A DNA stretch of 64,000 bases from Rhododendron vialii (lineage: Eukaryota > Streptophyta > Magnoliopsida > Ericales > Ericaceae), in assembly GCF_030253575.1 (NCBI RefSeq), contig NC_080559.1, positions 14,359,001 through 14,423,000 of the forward strand, in the 5' to 3' direction. This document shows positions 1 to 10,820 of the stretch, in pieces (the first letter of the stretch is position 1; the number at the start of each line of letters is the position of its first letter). A model generated the notes under the pieces. It saw nothing but the letters and a program-made list of their open reading frames with translations. It had not been told where the DNA came from and did not search any database. Made by a program: the position numbers and the translations under genes.

Positions 1-273
1 TGGGTAGAACCATGAGATAGTTTGACCGTTGCACAAACGGGAATTGAGTTTAAGTTTACCGTCCCAAATTGAGTGAAATTCTGACAAAACAATCTTCGGA
101 TTGAAGCAAAGTGTTGGAAATTGGCAGTACCACCGAGCTGAGAATTCCCGAACAATTGGATGATGACTTAAATCAAGGATCGAATGTGGAACTTAGAAAC
201 TCGAAAGCAATTTAGTAATAGTAAACCCTTGTCTATAAGCATTACTAATTAAGGTTTAAAACTTTCCTTGTAG
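1..273. other. Unassigned sequence left of an acidic ORF
   Basis: No recognisable coding or repeat signal. A TTTCCTTGTAG string just before position 274 resembles a splice acceptor, so the acidic ORF that follows could be an exon of a longer unit that begins outside the window. Confidence 0.3.
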
Positions 274-958
274 ATGAATCACTTGAGTCCCTACCAAGTC
301 AACCTACTAGCGGAAGCTCATCAACTTGCAAGCACCCTAAGATCAATGACAAGCCAACTAGTGGGAGATCCTTATTTTCCCCATGCTTTCCCCTACACCC
401 ATGACCATTTCCAAGAGCATGGCACCTTTCTACTCCCCGTGAATGAAGAGGAAGAAGATATAGCCGAAGCGGTACCTGTCTTAGTCCAAATAGCACCCCC
501 CCAATGATGTGTTCCTAATTGAGGGTAATGATGAGGACGATGCTGAAGCAGCCCTCGCCTTAATTCCAATGATACCGCCCGTTAACATGATTGCGGAGGA
601 TCCCGAGGAAGACCCTGAAGAGGACCCCGAGGAGTTCAACGACCCTCCAATAAATAAAGCGGATTGGCAGCATATGATGTTAATGCCAAACCCGGACTTA
701 CCGCCCGATGACAAGGGAAATTTTGAGAAGAATCCTGAAGAAGATCCCGAGGAAGACTTCGAGGAGGAGGAACTTTCCGAAGAAGAACCCATGGAAATTT
801 GGGAAGATGAGGGATGGGAGTCGGAAGAGGAAGCACAAGCATTCCTAGGAGCGGAACCCGAGGTCATAGACATATACTTCGACACCGAAGATGTGCCTCT
901 ACCACCCTTCGAGACCGACATAGGTGCAATTAGGATCGAATTCCCGAGTATCTTTTAG
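274..958 (+). pseudogene. Acidic Asp/Glu/Pro-rich ORF remnant, probably retroelement-associated
   Basis: Two open frames lie end to end. The first runs 274-507 from an ATG. The second runs from about 509 to 958 in another frame. The switch falls at a run of seven C (496-502), which suggests a one-base slip. The second part is strongly acidic, with repeated DPEED and EEDPEE blocks and an end rich in acidic and aromatic residues (IRIEFPSIF). I recognise no catalytic motif. Similar acidic ORFs often accompany plant Ty3 elements, and an LTR end begins 160 bases downstream, so a retroelement origin is the best guess. It could also be the last exon of an unknown host gene. Function is unknown. Confidence 0.4.
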
Positions 959-1117
959 ACCAGTTATGAAAGCTTAACAAGTGGTTGGATCTTTTGTTGT
1001 AATCGGAATGTAGTAAGAAGTTTAGGCTAATATTAGCCATCTATGATGTACTTGTTTATTTGGTAATGAAAAGACTTGTATTTTTCTTTTTGCATATGAT
1101 CACATCCTGTAAATGAT
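959..1117. other. Sequence between the acidic ORF and the LTR homology
   Basis: This stretch does not match the equivalent part of the 3' LTR. It contains GATCACATCCTGTAAAT, a near copy of a string inside the LTR (about 1166-1182), so the junction may have formed at a short internal repeat. Confidence 0.35.
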
Positions 1118-1533
1118 CACAGAAACTGGTTTTATCCTATTTACTGCTTTTGTATCCATACTATTGATCACATCCTGCAAATCGTGTTATAGCTTTAATC
1201 CCCATTAAATTGTTCCCCGGCCCTAAATGGCTAAAAAATTGATTAATCAAACAGAATCGCAAATGTTTTCGCAAATGCCTAAGTAGAGACCAATATCTGG
1301 ATTGGGCGAGATGGGTGCCTTAAAACCCTTCCCCTCTCGTAACCTGGCACCCAGCTATGGTTATGACGGACTGGTGCCTTCACCTTTTTCAAATCAAATA
1401 GCGCAGCGAGCGTTTCAAGTTCGGTTCCTTGGGTGTCAAACCTTTAAACCCAAGTGGCGACTTTGCATAGAGTGCTTGTTTTGCCAAAAAAGCGCACTCA
1501 TCAATCTGCCTTTTTCCGGGCATGCTGCCCACA
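1118..1533 (+). repeat. 3' part of the 5' LTR
   Basis: It matches the last ~414 bases of the 3' LTR, from ACAGAAACTGG to GGGCATGCTGCCCACA, with scattered substitutions and a few small indels. It ends in CA one base before the primer-binding site, as expected. Upstream of 1118 the similarity to the 3' LTR stops abruptly. Confidence 0.8.
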
Positions 1534-1534
1534 G

Positions 1535-1553
1535 TGGCGACTCCGCTGGGGAT
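1535..1553 (+). other. Retrotransposon primer-binding site
   Basis: TGGCGACTCCGCTGGGGA starts one base after the LTR terminal CA. From memory this is the form used by Tat/Ogre-lineage elements, where it pairs with a tRNA 3' end, reported as tRNA-Arg. The position is decisive; the tRNA identity is recalled and not checked. Confidence 0.75.
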
Positions 1554-3009
1554 CTAATCAATATTGGTCTATACATAGATTTTAATACACTTGAGAACAA
1601 TCCCACAAAAGTCTGTCAAAATAGTGAGCTTCGCGCTGCTAAAGAAAGGATTGGTGATTTAACAGGACCTCGTGTCCGGCCATCCTGACTGGGGCTTTTT
1701 CGATTGTTCTTTCGTGTAGTTTCTTCTAAGTATTGATCAATAAAGAAAGCCAAATTTGAAACGGCATTTGCGAATTTGCGATTCTATTCCATTAATCAAT
1801 TTCTTTAGCATCTCACGTGCATCGATGTTGGATAGCCGCGTTGGAGAGTTTTGGCAAGTCAGCACGGTTTACTGGAGCTCGGGGACCCCGAATGCCCAAC
1901 AACCTTTGACGATGATAAGTCATTCTACCGTTCGATTGTTGCTCTGCGATTACGCGGGCAACGGGAGGTATATCTTGGCTTTAGTCTGAGGAACCCCCTC
2001 AACCCAAAATCAGCCTTTGCATATACAAAGCATTAGAACTCTTCAAACTAGGACAGGTAACCACAGGGTAAATCTATTTGCATCTAACCCCCATATGCTG
2101 TCTACGTGTTACTGCTTTCCCTGTCGCATGCACTGTACATACGTATCATTTTGCGTAGGAGCATGTTAAAGGCGGCTTCTAGGTTGTCTCGTTTTCGAGT
2201 CTGTTTTATGCTTATTAGGACATTGCCATGGCCCGATGAAGAGTCATGCGTCTTGATGATGCATGTTATCAATTTTCAAAGTCCTTAGATCAACAAAACT
2301 GTGGGAAATCAAGACTTTCTAAATCCTTGCCTAAAGACCCGATCGAGGTTTCAAATGGAAAACAAAGAACAACGGAGAGAATGTCGTGATGCTTATACTA
2401 CCTTGGTTATCATGAATAGCACGTACACCATTTAGGCTATGGCACTGTGTCGCCTACGCCGCCCCGGTTCCGGTATAACATCATCTACACCGAGTTGTTT
2501 CAAGTTCAAAGTTGAAACTTCAAGAATGGAATAGTCAAAGGCTTAGACTGTTTTGACATCTCTTAGTGTTAGTTGGTTCTAAACAAAGGATGCACCTCGA
2601 AAAGAATTCTGAGGATTTTGGCAGCGCCCGAACATCATGAGACAGACTAGTTTTTAGTTGTAGAGTTTAGAAGAACACTTACGACGATGACGTGTACATT
2701 ACATTTCTTTTTGCAAATAACTGCTACTACAGGAACGTCACTGAGCTTTCGATTGCTTTACTGTCTAGTTTGGAACCATTGCACCGAACAAGAAAGTACC
2801 GAAAGGAAGAGCCAAACTTACTTGCGAACGTTTTTCAGAATCCGGTTCAAAGACTTGTCAGGCTAGATTCCCTGTCAGTCGCAACAGAGGCTTCTCCAGG
2901 TTCACTGTTGGCCGCCCTACAGTCGGGTTCGCCATCTATTTTGCAAAAAGCCACACCGCCGGCTTCCCTATCTTCAGCTTCTTCATCAAGCTCCACTGAA
3001 AAACCTGTC
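1554..3009 (+). other. Leader region between the primer-binding site and gag
   Basis: About 1.45 kb with only short ORFs and stops in all frames. Long leaders are usual in Tat/Ogre elements. I see no separate gene. An open frame from 2692 runs into the gag N terminus, but the peptide before Met at 3010 has no recognisable domain. Confidence 0.5.
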
Positions 3010-4715
3010 ATGGCAGATCAGCCGCAGCCACTCAGTCTTGAAACCGTGCTCATAAATCTGCAGAATAGTCTCACTGTTATGCAGCAAAGGGCCACTCAAA
3101 CTGATGCTTGCTTCCATCACCCGTCTGAATGATCTCATCAACACTCGTCTTCCACCAGCACCAGAAGAGGAAGGCAAGGATGATGAAGATGTTCATGCAG
3201 AACCTGTCTTTGTTGAGGATCCAAACCATGCAGGGCGTCTCATTGTTCAGCCCATCCTTAGAGAGGCTCGTGTGTTTGCTCCAAACCCCAATCCGATGGC
3301 TGTTAGGCCTGTTCAAAATCCTGACATGACAACTCTCATGGCCAAGATGGCTAAGCTGGAAGAAGTTGTCTCAAAATCTGAGAAGATCAGCGTAGGACGA
3401 ATTGATCTGGATCGTCTCTGCCTATACCCTAATGCTAGGCTTCCCAACAAATTTAAGATGCCTGACTTGGTTAAGTTCGACGGGAGCGGTGATCCTAAGA
3501 CTCATCTCTTTGGCTATCATGCTGCAATAAAGCTGCTGGGTATGGAAAGTGAGGCTATGTCTCAGCTGTTCCCACAGACTCTCTCTGGGCCTACCTTTCA
3601 ATGGTTTCTATCTCTTGACATCTCCAAAAGAAGAACTTGGGAGGACATTGGGGCTGCCTTTATTGCATAGTACAATTACAACTCTCAACTCAAGATGACT
3701 AATAGTGAGTTAGAGTCCACCAAAATGGAAGCAAAAGAGTCCTTTGCGGATTTCGTTAAGAGGTGGAGAGCTAATGACTGAACGCCCTAGCAAAAGGGAT
3801 CAACTCCGCATCATCTCACGCAATCTTCAGCCCGACTATGCCAAGAACCTTGTGTTTGTTCAAGCATCTACAAACTTTGAGACTTTCTTTGAGTTTGGTT
3901 TGGCCATTGAAGATGCACTGCAGAGTAGAATTCTGCCTAGGGGAGAGCCCTCCTCACAGAAAGCGAAGCCGCGGCCCTATTCTGGAAATATTAGCGCACT
4001 ATTCGATAACAGCAACTACTCCAATATAGCCACAAATGGGAGTGATACTCCGGCTTTCAACTCCAATCACGCTGCCGATGTCAATCAGGTTCAAAACACT
4101 CAAAGCTACCAGGCCCGAACCTAACCTCGAAATTTCTTTGTCTTCAAGCCACCTCTGTCCGCAGTGATGGAAAAATTCGTCAAATCCGGGCATCTCAAGC
4201 CTTTGACCCCAACCTCCCCACCAAAAGTCCTACCTTCAAGTTACAAGCCTAACATCTTCTGTGCCTTCCACCAAATGCCTGGCCATCCAACTGACACGTG
4301 CTATCGTCTTCGACATGAGATTCAAGATCTCATTGATAATGGCACAGTTCAGGTTCCACCAAAGCCCAACGTTATTTCCAACTCCTTGCCTCAACACAAC
4401 ACTGACCCTCTGGTTGGTCAGATATCTATCACCTCCACTCAAATTAACCTGAGCTCTACCATATTCAACCCTAACCACTATATCGTCCTAGAAAGCCAAC
4501 CCAAACCAATCGTATCCATCCCGTTCGAACCAGAGATTAACATGATGGCTATAGGTTGGGCAATTGAGGTCTTCATTGTCGACACCTGGATTAACAATAA
4601 TGAGGAGCTTACAAAGGAGCGGGCTAAGGTCCATTGTTCAAATGAGCACCGAGTAGGTTTGGTTGAAGAAACTGAGGATGCTGAAGTGTTGTTGCTTGGG
4701 CCTAACATCCTCTAG
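3010..4715 (+). pseudogene. gag of the Tat/Ogre-like element, frameshifted
   Basis: Gag forms the retrotransposon particle. The likely start is ATG 3010 (MADQPQPLSLETV). The reading frame shifts near 3100. From 3104 it runs through LASITRLNDLI and then the capsid core: FKMPDLVKFDGSGDPKTHL, a conserved QTLSGPTFQWF block, and TWEDIGAAF, ending in a stop at 3668-3670. The expected continuation (KESFADFVKRW) lies after that stop. Another shift near 3775 leads into RPSKRDQLRII and ALQSRILPRG. A stop at 4122 separates this from a last piece with CAFHQMPGHPTDTC, a nucleocapsid-like Cys/His motif, followed by LIDNGTVQVPPKP. The frameshifts and stops make it non-functional. Order and motifs fit Ty3/Tat Gag well. 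Confidence 0.8.
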
Positions 4716-5109
4716 ATCCCACCTCTCTGTGAGGAAGCCAAGGGTAACTATAAAAGTTGTATTTTCAAATTGCGTCTATTTTGCATTGACACTTTTGAGT
4801 CTGAGTCTGACACGGTGTCTGTCAAGTCGTCTAAGTCTAGCTCTGAGTCGGAGGTTATGCCTCTTGGCCCTCCATGTCGTAGCTTTTATTTGAGTCATTT
4901 GCTGTACTTGGTAACCCCGAGGGGCTTTCTTATGATATGCATTATCTTGCTTCTAAGTACTTCGTTGGCTTTTGAATAAATTGTGTCGACCCTGATGATG
5001 AAGGGATAGATTTCGATGAGATCATCCCCAAGGAAACGTGTTCCCTCGCCGAAAGGGAAGACGAAAGACATGCTCTGCCTATTAATTGAAATTGTAGTTT
5101 TTAATAAAT
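4716..5109 (+). other. Degenerate protease-to-RT linker region
   Basis: This is where the aspartic protease and linker should be. I find no intact DTG/DSG protease motif. A serine/glutamate-rich stretch (SESDTVSVKSSKSSSESE) in one frame resembles the acidic linker seen before RT in Tat elements. Confidence 0.35.
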
Positions 5110-5313
5110 TTGAAAGATGAGGTAGGCCTCCGAATGGTTCAAATTGGTTCAACGCTGTCCCCAGAGGAGCATTGCGCCTGGTCAGACAGGCTCGAAGAGT
5201 TCATCGACGTCTTGGCATGGTCTCACAAAGACGCGCCCGACGTCGATCCCGACATAAAGGAACATCAAATCCCCCTGCTACCGGATGCCAAACCATGTGA
5301 AGCAAAGCTCTGA
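5110..5313 (+). pseudogene. Pre-reverse-transcriptase fragment of pol
   Basis: The peptide reads IGSTLSPEEHCAWSDRLEEF, then DVLAWSHKDAPDVDP and IKEHQIPLLPDAKP. This is the block directly upstream of RT in Tat-lineage polyproteins, whose usual form is FAWSYEDMPG...HRIPL.P.AKPVKQKLRR. The frame closes at KL, where the RRL/RRM junction to RT would follow, and no RT motif comes after. This marks the left edge of a large internal pol deletion. Confidence 0.7.
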
Positions 5314-6256
5314 AGGCTCCGAGCCTCATACTACGTTCAAAGCAACAACAGCGGCGTTCAACCAAGTACAAATCAGAAGGCATAAAATGGCCCAAAGCTA
5401 GACATGTCAACCAAAGCACTCTGGACCTTGCATATCAAAGCCATTTTATCTAGGGCTACGGCCAAAAATCTTCGACCTCAACGGCAACAATTCAATACCG
5501 TAGCCAGCATGGATCAATTCAAAAGTCTTTTCCCTGAGAGAAGCTTGTTGGGCTGAAAACCCTCAGGGTGGGCAGTTCCAAGCAAAAGTTAGAGCAGTCT
5601 GCTAGATCGAAAACTTATGAAGGAGGTTTAGGCAAAAGTAAATAGGCAATATTTGAAAGCTCGCTAGATCGAAAACCTGAATGGGCGGTTCCAGGCAAAA
5701 GTTAGAGCGTAAAATGTGGGGTAAAATACTCGAGCGAACCTTAGCCTAAACTATATTTTGACCTGATTCCCAAAATGGGATACGTAGGCAATCTCTCTCC
5801 GTGAGATTCGGTCACAATCTATCAATTTGATCCAAGGTTTTGGTGCATAACCATGGTCAAAAAGAAGACAAGCTTCATTTGTGCAGAAAGGGGAAAAACC
5901 TTTCATTTTTCAATTTTGTTTCAAACTACTACTTCAATTTCAAAAGCTGAGCAAAAGCCTTAAAAGATTTTAAGCATAAAAAACATAACGAAATGCTAGC
6001 GAGGCCTAACGGCTCATAGTTTATTATGAGTTTAGTGAAGTCTTATGTAAGTAGCTACAGCGGACTGTAATCACGCGTGCTAGTTTGAGGTTCACACGCG
6101 TTCGTTCAAAATGATGCACGCTGGTCTCAAACCTACGCGTACTTCTTTGATTCCCACAGCAAATCAATAGCAGTCAGCTACTGCTTTTGAGTCTTGTTCA
6201 AGGGACTTTTGCCGAATTTTGTTATGCCGTACAGCTCATGTGGGCATAATGTGACT
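5314..6256 (+). other. 3' non-coding part of the retroelement, before the nested solo LTR
   Basis: The sequence repeats a GCTAGATCGAAAAC...GGCAAAAGT block and then carries GGGATACGTAGGCAATCTCT, the conserved GATACGTAGGCA signature found downstream of integrase in Tat/Ogre elements. No coding signal. The nested solo LTR TSD begins at 6257. Confidence 0.6.
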
Positions 6257-6870
6257 GCACGTGTAACGCCCCGAATTTTGGGTACGTTAAAAAGACAATT
6301 TCATTTAAAACCTCAAAATAGAGTCACAATTTATTGATAACCTCAAAATAGAGTCTGGCTCTTCTTACAACAAATACTCTCACAAGAGTTCAATATTTAC
6401 ACAAATGAAGGGGGTTTTAAGGTTCCTATCTACAGCTCCTCCTTCTTTTCCATCCTAGCCAGCTCCTCGGCTCCAAAAGTCTCCACGGTGATCTGCTTAC
6501 CCTGATCATCTACGAAATCTGACACATTATACCGGCGTCGCCACCCATATAATATGTCAGGGTCACCAAAAAGGCAACACCGTGAGCTACAAAGCTCAGC
6601 AGAGTAATCCTTACCCACTAACCCATAACTTAAAACAACAGGAAATAATAACACATCGATTTCTACATGATACATATATACGTAGTTAATCATTTACACC
6701 TCCACATTCATTAATCATCTATCGTTGGTGTCCAAGATTTCCAGGCTTCTCCTACGTGACTCATCGTAGACCGTGTCAACATTTTCACATACCAATTCAT
6801 CTTTCAAAAATCATTTTGTTTAACTCACACAATATTGCATTGGCTCCGTACCGCGGATAACCAAGCTACA

Positions 6871-7230
6871 CACCCAACCTCACAATGGTTCCGTTTTTCC
6901 CGGATCCCATTGGAACACACACAAAACACACTCCACACAATGGGCTACCACGTCTGGCCACATTGCGGTTTCCAAAATTTGTTTTTAACACACCCAACCT
7001 CACAATGGTTCCGTTTTTCCAGGATCCCATTGGAACACACACAAAACATACTCCACACAATGGGCTACCACGTCCGGCCACATTGCGGTTTCCAAAATTT
7101 GTTTTTAACACACCCAACCTCACAATGGTTCCGTTTTTCCCGGATCCCATTGGAACACACACAAAACACACTCCACACAATGGGCTACCACGTCCGGCCA
7201 CATTGCGGTTTCCAAAATTTGTTTTTAACA
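6871..7230. repeat. Three 120-bp tandem repeats in solo LTR 1
   Basis: CACCCAACCTCACAATGGTT recurs at 6871, 6991 and 7111, exactly 120 bp apart, and begins to recur at 7231. The copies differ by only a few bases, so the amplification is recent. Each unit joins two modules (a GGTTCCG...CCATTGGAACAC module and a GGGCTACCA...CCGGCCACATTGCGG module) that are amplified separately just downstream. Confidence 0.9.
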
Positions 7231-7395
7231 CACCCAACCTCGGTTCCGCCGCGCCGGTCTCCCGAGTATCCTCACAATGGTTCCGCCGCGCCGGGTTCCC
7301 ATTAGCACACAATTGCATTGGCTCCTCTCCGCGGATAACCAAGCCATACCTCACCATGGTTCCGCCGGTCCGGGTTCCCATGGGAACGCACACAA

Positions 7396-7823
7396 CCTCA
7401 CAATGGTTCTGCTATTCCGGATCTCCATTGGAACACACACAACCTCACAATGGTTCCGCTTTTTCGGATCTCCATTGGAACACACACAACCTCACAATGG
7501 TTCCGCTTTTTCCGGATTCCCATTGGAACACACACAACCTCACAATGGTTCCGCTATTCCGGATCTCCATTGGAACACACACAACCTCACAATGGTTTCG
7601 CTTTTCCCGGATCTCCATTGGAACACACACAACCTCACAATGGTTCCGCTTTTTCCGGATTCCCATTGGAACACACACAACCTCACAATGGTTCCGCTAT
7701 TCCGGATCTCCATTGGAACACACACAACCTCACAATGGTTCCGCTTTTCCCGGATCTCCATTGGAACACACGCAACCTCACAATGGTTCCGCTTTTCCCA
7801 GATTCCCATTGGAACACACACAA
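7396..7823. repeat. Nine copies of a 47-48-bp minisatellite
   Basis: CCTCACAATGGTTCCGCT recurs at 7396, 7443, 7490, 7538, 7585, 7633, 7681, 7728 and 7776. Unit ends vary between GGATCTCCATTGGAACACAC and GGATTCCCATTGGAACACAC, and the variants alternate in blocks. That pattern suggests duplication of several units at a time. The spacing and lack of unique spacers rule out a CRISPR array. Confidence 0.9.
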
Positions 7824-7838
7824 AACACACACCACACA

Positions 7839-8010
7839 ATGGGCTACCATGTCCGGCCACATTGTGGTTTTCACAATCCACGCAATGGGCTACCAAGTCC
7901 GGCCACATTACGAGTTTTCATACACACAACGGGCTACCAAGTCCGGCCACGTTGCGGTTTTCACAATCCACACGATGGGCTACCAAGTCCGGCCACATCG
8001 CGGGTTTCCA
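7839..8010. repeat. Four copies of a 44-46-bp minisatellite
   Basis: GGGCTACCAAGTCCGGCCAC recurs at about 7841, 7887, 7931 and 7977. This is the second module of the 120-bp unit, amplified on its own. The same module occurs as a short array at 19,389-19,600 in solo LTR 2. Confidence 0.85.
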
Positions 8011-8870
8011 AAACATTTCAACCTTTTCAAATGTTTCTTTTATACACGCACACACACAACTCACATAATGCCACTCAAAACCGGTCATTATGTAGTTTCA
8101 AAATATTTCCTCCTCGAAAAACATTTCATTTTATTAACCACACCCTAGGTGTCATGTTTCTACTTTCTCGGTTCTTGTGTCTCGTTTACATGTAAAGACT
8201 CCGCGATAGGACAAACGTAAGCAAGAATCATCCTAATCAAGATCATCCAATTCTATATTACTATTTACGCTCAATCATTACTTATAGCATAACGCCACAT
8301 GTACGGACGCCCTTGGAGTGTATCACTTATGCTTTATTCAAAGCACAACGCCACATGTACGGACGTCTTTGGAGTGAAATCACTTATGCTTTATCACATA
8401 CCACAAGTAATACAAGCAACTTATATATACATACTCATAATCATCTTAAAGATCGAAATACAATATTTCTAAACAAATGATAAGTACGTAAATAAAGATA
8501 ACCTACTTTATACTTGAGTAAGTAAATACATAGGGAGTAAGTAAGGATTTCCTTACAGTTCTTCTAGGCGGTAGTCGGCTACGGAAAGTATGTCGGTGGT
8601 CGGGCGGAGTAACTTCCTACGGTAGTCTCCGGTAGCTTCGAAAGAGAAAGGTTTCTCTCGAAACTTCTACTTGACTATTACTACTACTACTTTTGGATCG
8701 AGAGGGTGGTCGAGTGGCGGTCTAGTGGCGGCCTAGGTTGAGTTTCTTGAAGAACTCAAGAACACTCAAGAACAAAGAAGAACTAAAGAAAGAACAAAGA
8801 AAGAACACAATTTTTCTAGAGAGAGAAGTTGCTAGGTGAAGGTGTGTGTTCAATGGCATGGGATGGCTTG

Positions 8871-8881
8871 CTATTTATAGG
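8871..8881 (-). promoter_or_regulatory. Putative LTR TATA box
   Basis: On the minus strand the string is CCTATAAATAG, a good plant TATA box. It is conserved at the equivalent place in solo LTR 2 (20,340-20,350), followed in both by the shared CACCTTCACCTAGCAACTTC block where the transcript would begin. This supports minus-strand transcription of the family. Activity is inferred. Confidence 0.5.
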
Positions 8882-9186
8882 CAAAACTCTTGGGCTCTCC
8901 CTCCCTCTCATGGCCGGCCCTCCTCTCTCTCTCTCTACCTCAAATTTTGACACATGGCAAGCAATCTTTGAAAGATCAAAGCCTAACCCTAGGCTTGCAT
9001 GGCTAAGATTGTCCTTGGATGGGATTATGGGAGATTTGGTTGGAAGATTTGGAGACAAAGGTACAAGATTTGTCTTTGAACAAATCCTAGAAGTACAAAT
9101 GGGAGTTAAGTTTGGTTAGGAGAAAGATTCACCAAGGATTTTGAAAAGATGAGAAAGATCAAGGAAGTACAATCCTATCTTCTACT

Positions 9187-9193
9187 CTCCTTC

Positions 9194-9267
<74 letters not shown>

Positions 9268-9313
9268 GTTCTCTCTCTCTCTCTCGGGTCTCTCTCTCTC
9301 TCTCTCCCTCTCT
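9187..9313. repeat. (CT)n microsatellite
   Basis: An almost pure CT run with a few interruptions (CGGGTT, CGGGT, CCC). On the minus strand it yields Arg-Glu repeat ORFs that are not genes. It is absent from solo LTR 2. Confidence 0.95.
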
Positions 9314-9333
9314 CCCTCTCCCTAGTACACTAC

Positions 9334-9349
9334 ATACATACACACACAC

Positions 9350-9384
<35 letters not shown>
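9334..9384. repeat. (CA)n/(TG)n/(TA)n microsatellite
   Basis: A CACACACA run turns into TGTGTG and then a pure TATATA tract. Simple repeat. Confidence 0.9.
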
Positions 9385-9387
<3 letters not shown>

Positions 9388-9689
9388 GCAAGAAAGAAAA
9401 GTACAAAGGTACAAGATTTTCTAAATCCAAATCCTATTAAAGAAATCCAATTTAGGCACATGTTGATTAAATAAATAAACTAGGGTACTTTTGTAATCTA
9501 GGTAGATCACACCTCCCATTTAAACAAATTCAATTGGGTACAAAATCCCAATACAAAATAATAAAAAGGTACTTAGGAGAATATTAGGCTTAAAGGCTAC
9601 ATAATAAAATATGGGTACTTCATCACATGGGGTTTTAAGAAAAAAGATTAATTTAATAAACCCATGTACTTGGTGAAAGAATAAATCTA

Positions 9690-10570
9690 TTACCCAATGG
9701 ATAATAAATCCCCTAACGGTTATCGTCCAATGGATAATAAGGTACGAGTACTTTAAATTATAATTTAAGTCTTTTAAAAGACTACATGTCCTTTTTGAAA
9801 TTTACCCATGTGTTTATATATATATGTACTTAGCCAAATATAATAAAGGAAAAGCTTTTGTCCAATGGGTAAAGATTACCCTAACAATCATTGTCCAATG
9901 GACAATAGTTACTAGGGTACTTTTATTAGAAAAAATAATCAAAAGTACTTTTCAAAATAATTATAAAAGTCTATTCATGTACTTTTGTTCCAAACCCTTT
10001 TAATATAAAGAATTGGGTTTCTATTATCTAATGGATAATAGTTTCCCTAACTTTTATTGTCCAAAGGACAAAGAATAAAACCAAATTAATAAAAAGAAAT
10101 AAGTAATTTCTAGGGTTTGAAAAGTTTGACTAGTCACATCAACTTTATTGGAAGGTTCCCTAGTCACATCGGTACTTTATTTGGTCAAAAGACTTTATTA
10201 CCCAATGGTTACTAACTTCCCTAGCGGTTATTACCCAATGGATAATAGTTTCCCTTGCGGTTAATAACCTTTGGACAAAAGAGTACAAGTAGCTTTTATT
10301 AAAATAAAATTTTGAAAAGACTACATGTACTTTTATAATAAAAAGTTTATTATCCAATGGACAAAAATCACCCTTGTGGTTATTAACCAATGGATAAGGG
10401 AGGGGTGGGAGAATCCCTAATAAACAAAGAATAAATGTACTTTGCACATGTGTTTATAAACCCATTAAAATACTATATCCTTGTACTTATCAAAATATTT
10501 TAAAGGAAAGCCTATTGTCCAATGGACAAAGATTACCCTAACCATTATGGACCAATGGGTAAAAGCAAAA
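9690..10570. repeat. Dispersed CCAATGG pair motif in the solo LTR
   Basis: Pairs of CCAATGGRYAA boxes about 30-35 bp apart, usually separated by CCCTAACNNTTATT, recur with AT-rich spacers. Clear pairs lie near 9694/9729, 9858/9894, 10,201/10,236, 10,334/10,388 and 10,517/10,551. One box, TTGTCCAATGGACAA, is nearly palindromic. The same arrangement occurs in solo LTR 2 (20,366-21,330). In the inferred orientation it lies upstream of the TATA box, in U3. Confidence 0.7.
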
Positions 10571-10820
10571 GGTTCAAAAGGTCCAAAGGGTTCAAAAGGT
10601 CCCACTAGTAACTAGGTAAGTTGGTTGCTCGGTTCCTCCAAGTAGTCGGTTGGAATTTAACTAAATTGGTCACGTAGGGTTTCTAGTCGAGACCAAAATC
10701 TAACTACAACGAAATTTACAAGAAAACATAGAGCCACTCAAAAGAAAATAAGTAAATTAAATAAAATTCAAATTTTTAACAAAATTTTTATAGACCAAAA
10801 TTCAGGGTCGTTACAGCACG

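Larger units (their letters stand above)
6262..10815 (-). mobile_element. Solo LTR 1 (4554 bp) nested in the Tat element, TSD GCACG
   Basis: It begins TGTAACGCCCCGAATTTTGG and ends CCAAAATTCAGGGTCGTTACA, so the ends are TG...CA with about 20 bp of imperfect inverted terminal sequence. The 5-bp direct repeat GCACG flanks it (6257-6261 and 10,816-10,820). TG/CA ends plus a 5-bp TSD and no internal genes fit a solo LTR left by LTR-LTR recombination. A related copy lies at 18,440-21,624. The only good TATA box reads on the minus strand, so I orient the LTR that way. Long LTRs with TGTAAC ends recall Tekay/Del chromoviruses, but this lineage call is a guess. Solo LTR 1 is 1.37 kb longer than solo LTR 2, mainly because of minisatellite expansion and a CT-rich block. 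Confidence 0.8.

Noticed and set aside
7396..8010. CRISPR-like array
   Set aside because: Repeats are directly adjacent with no unique spacers, and this is a plant nuclear genome. It is a minisatellite.
6885..8195. A 436-codon plus-strand ORF and overlapping long ORFs
   Set aside because: They read through the 120-, 48- and 45-bp tandem repeats; several frames are open at once and the peptides are repeats such as GTHTTSQWF. This is a minisatellite artefact.
9182..9430. Arg-Glu repeat ORF on the minus strand
   Set aside because: Encoded by the (CT)n microsatellite.
6262..10815. Reading the 4.5-kb element as a DNA transposon because of its ~20-bp inverted ends
   Set aside because: TG...CA ends with an exact 5-bp TSD and a conserved LTR-like layout in a second copy fit a solo LTR better.
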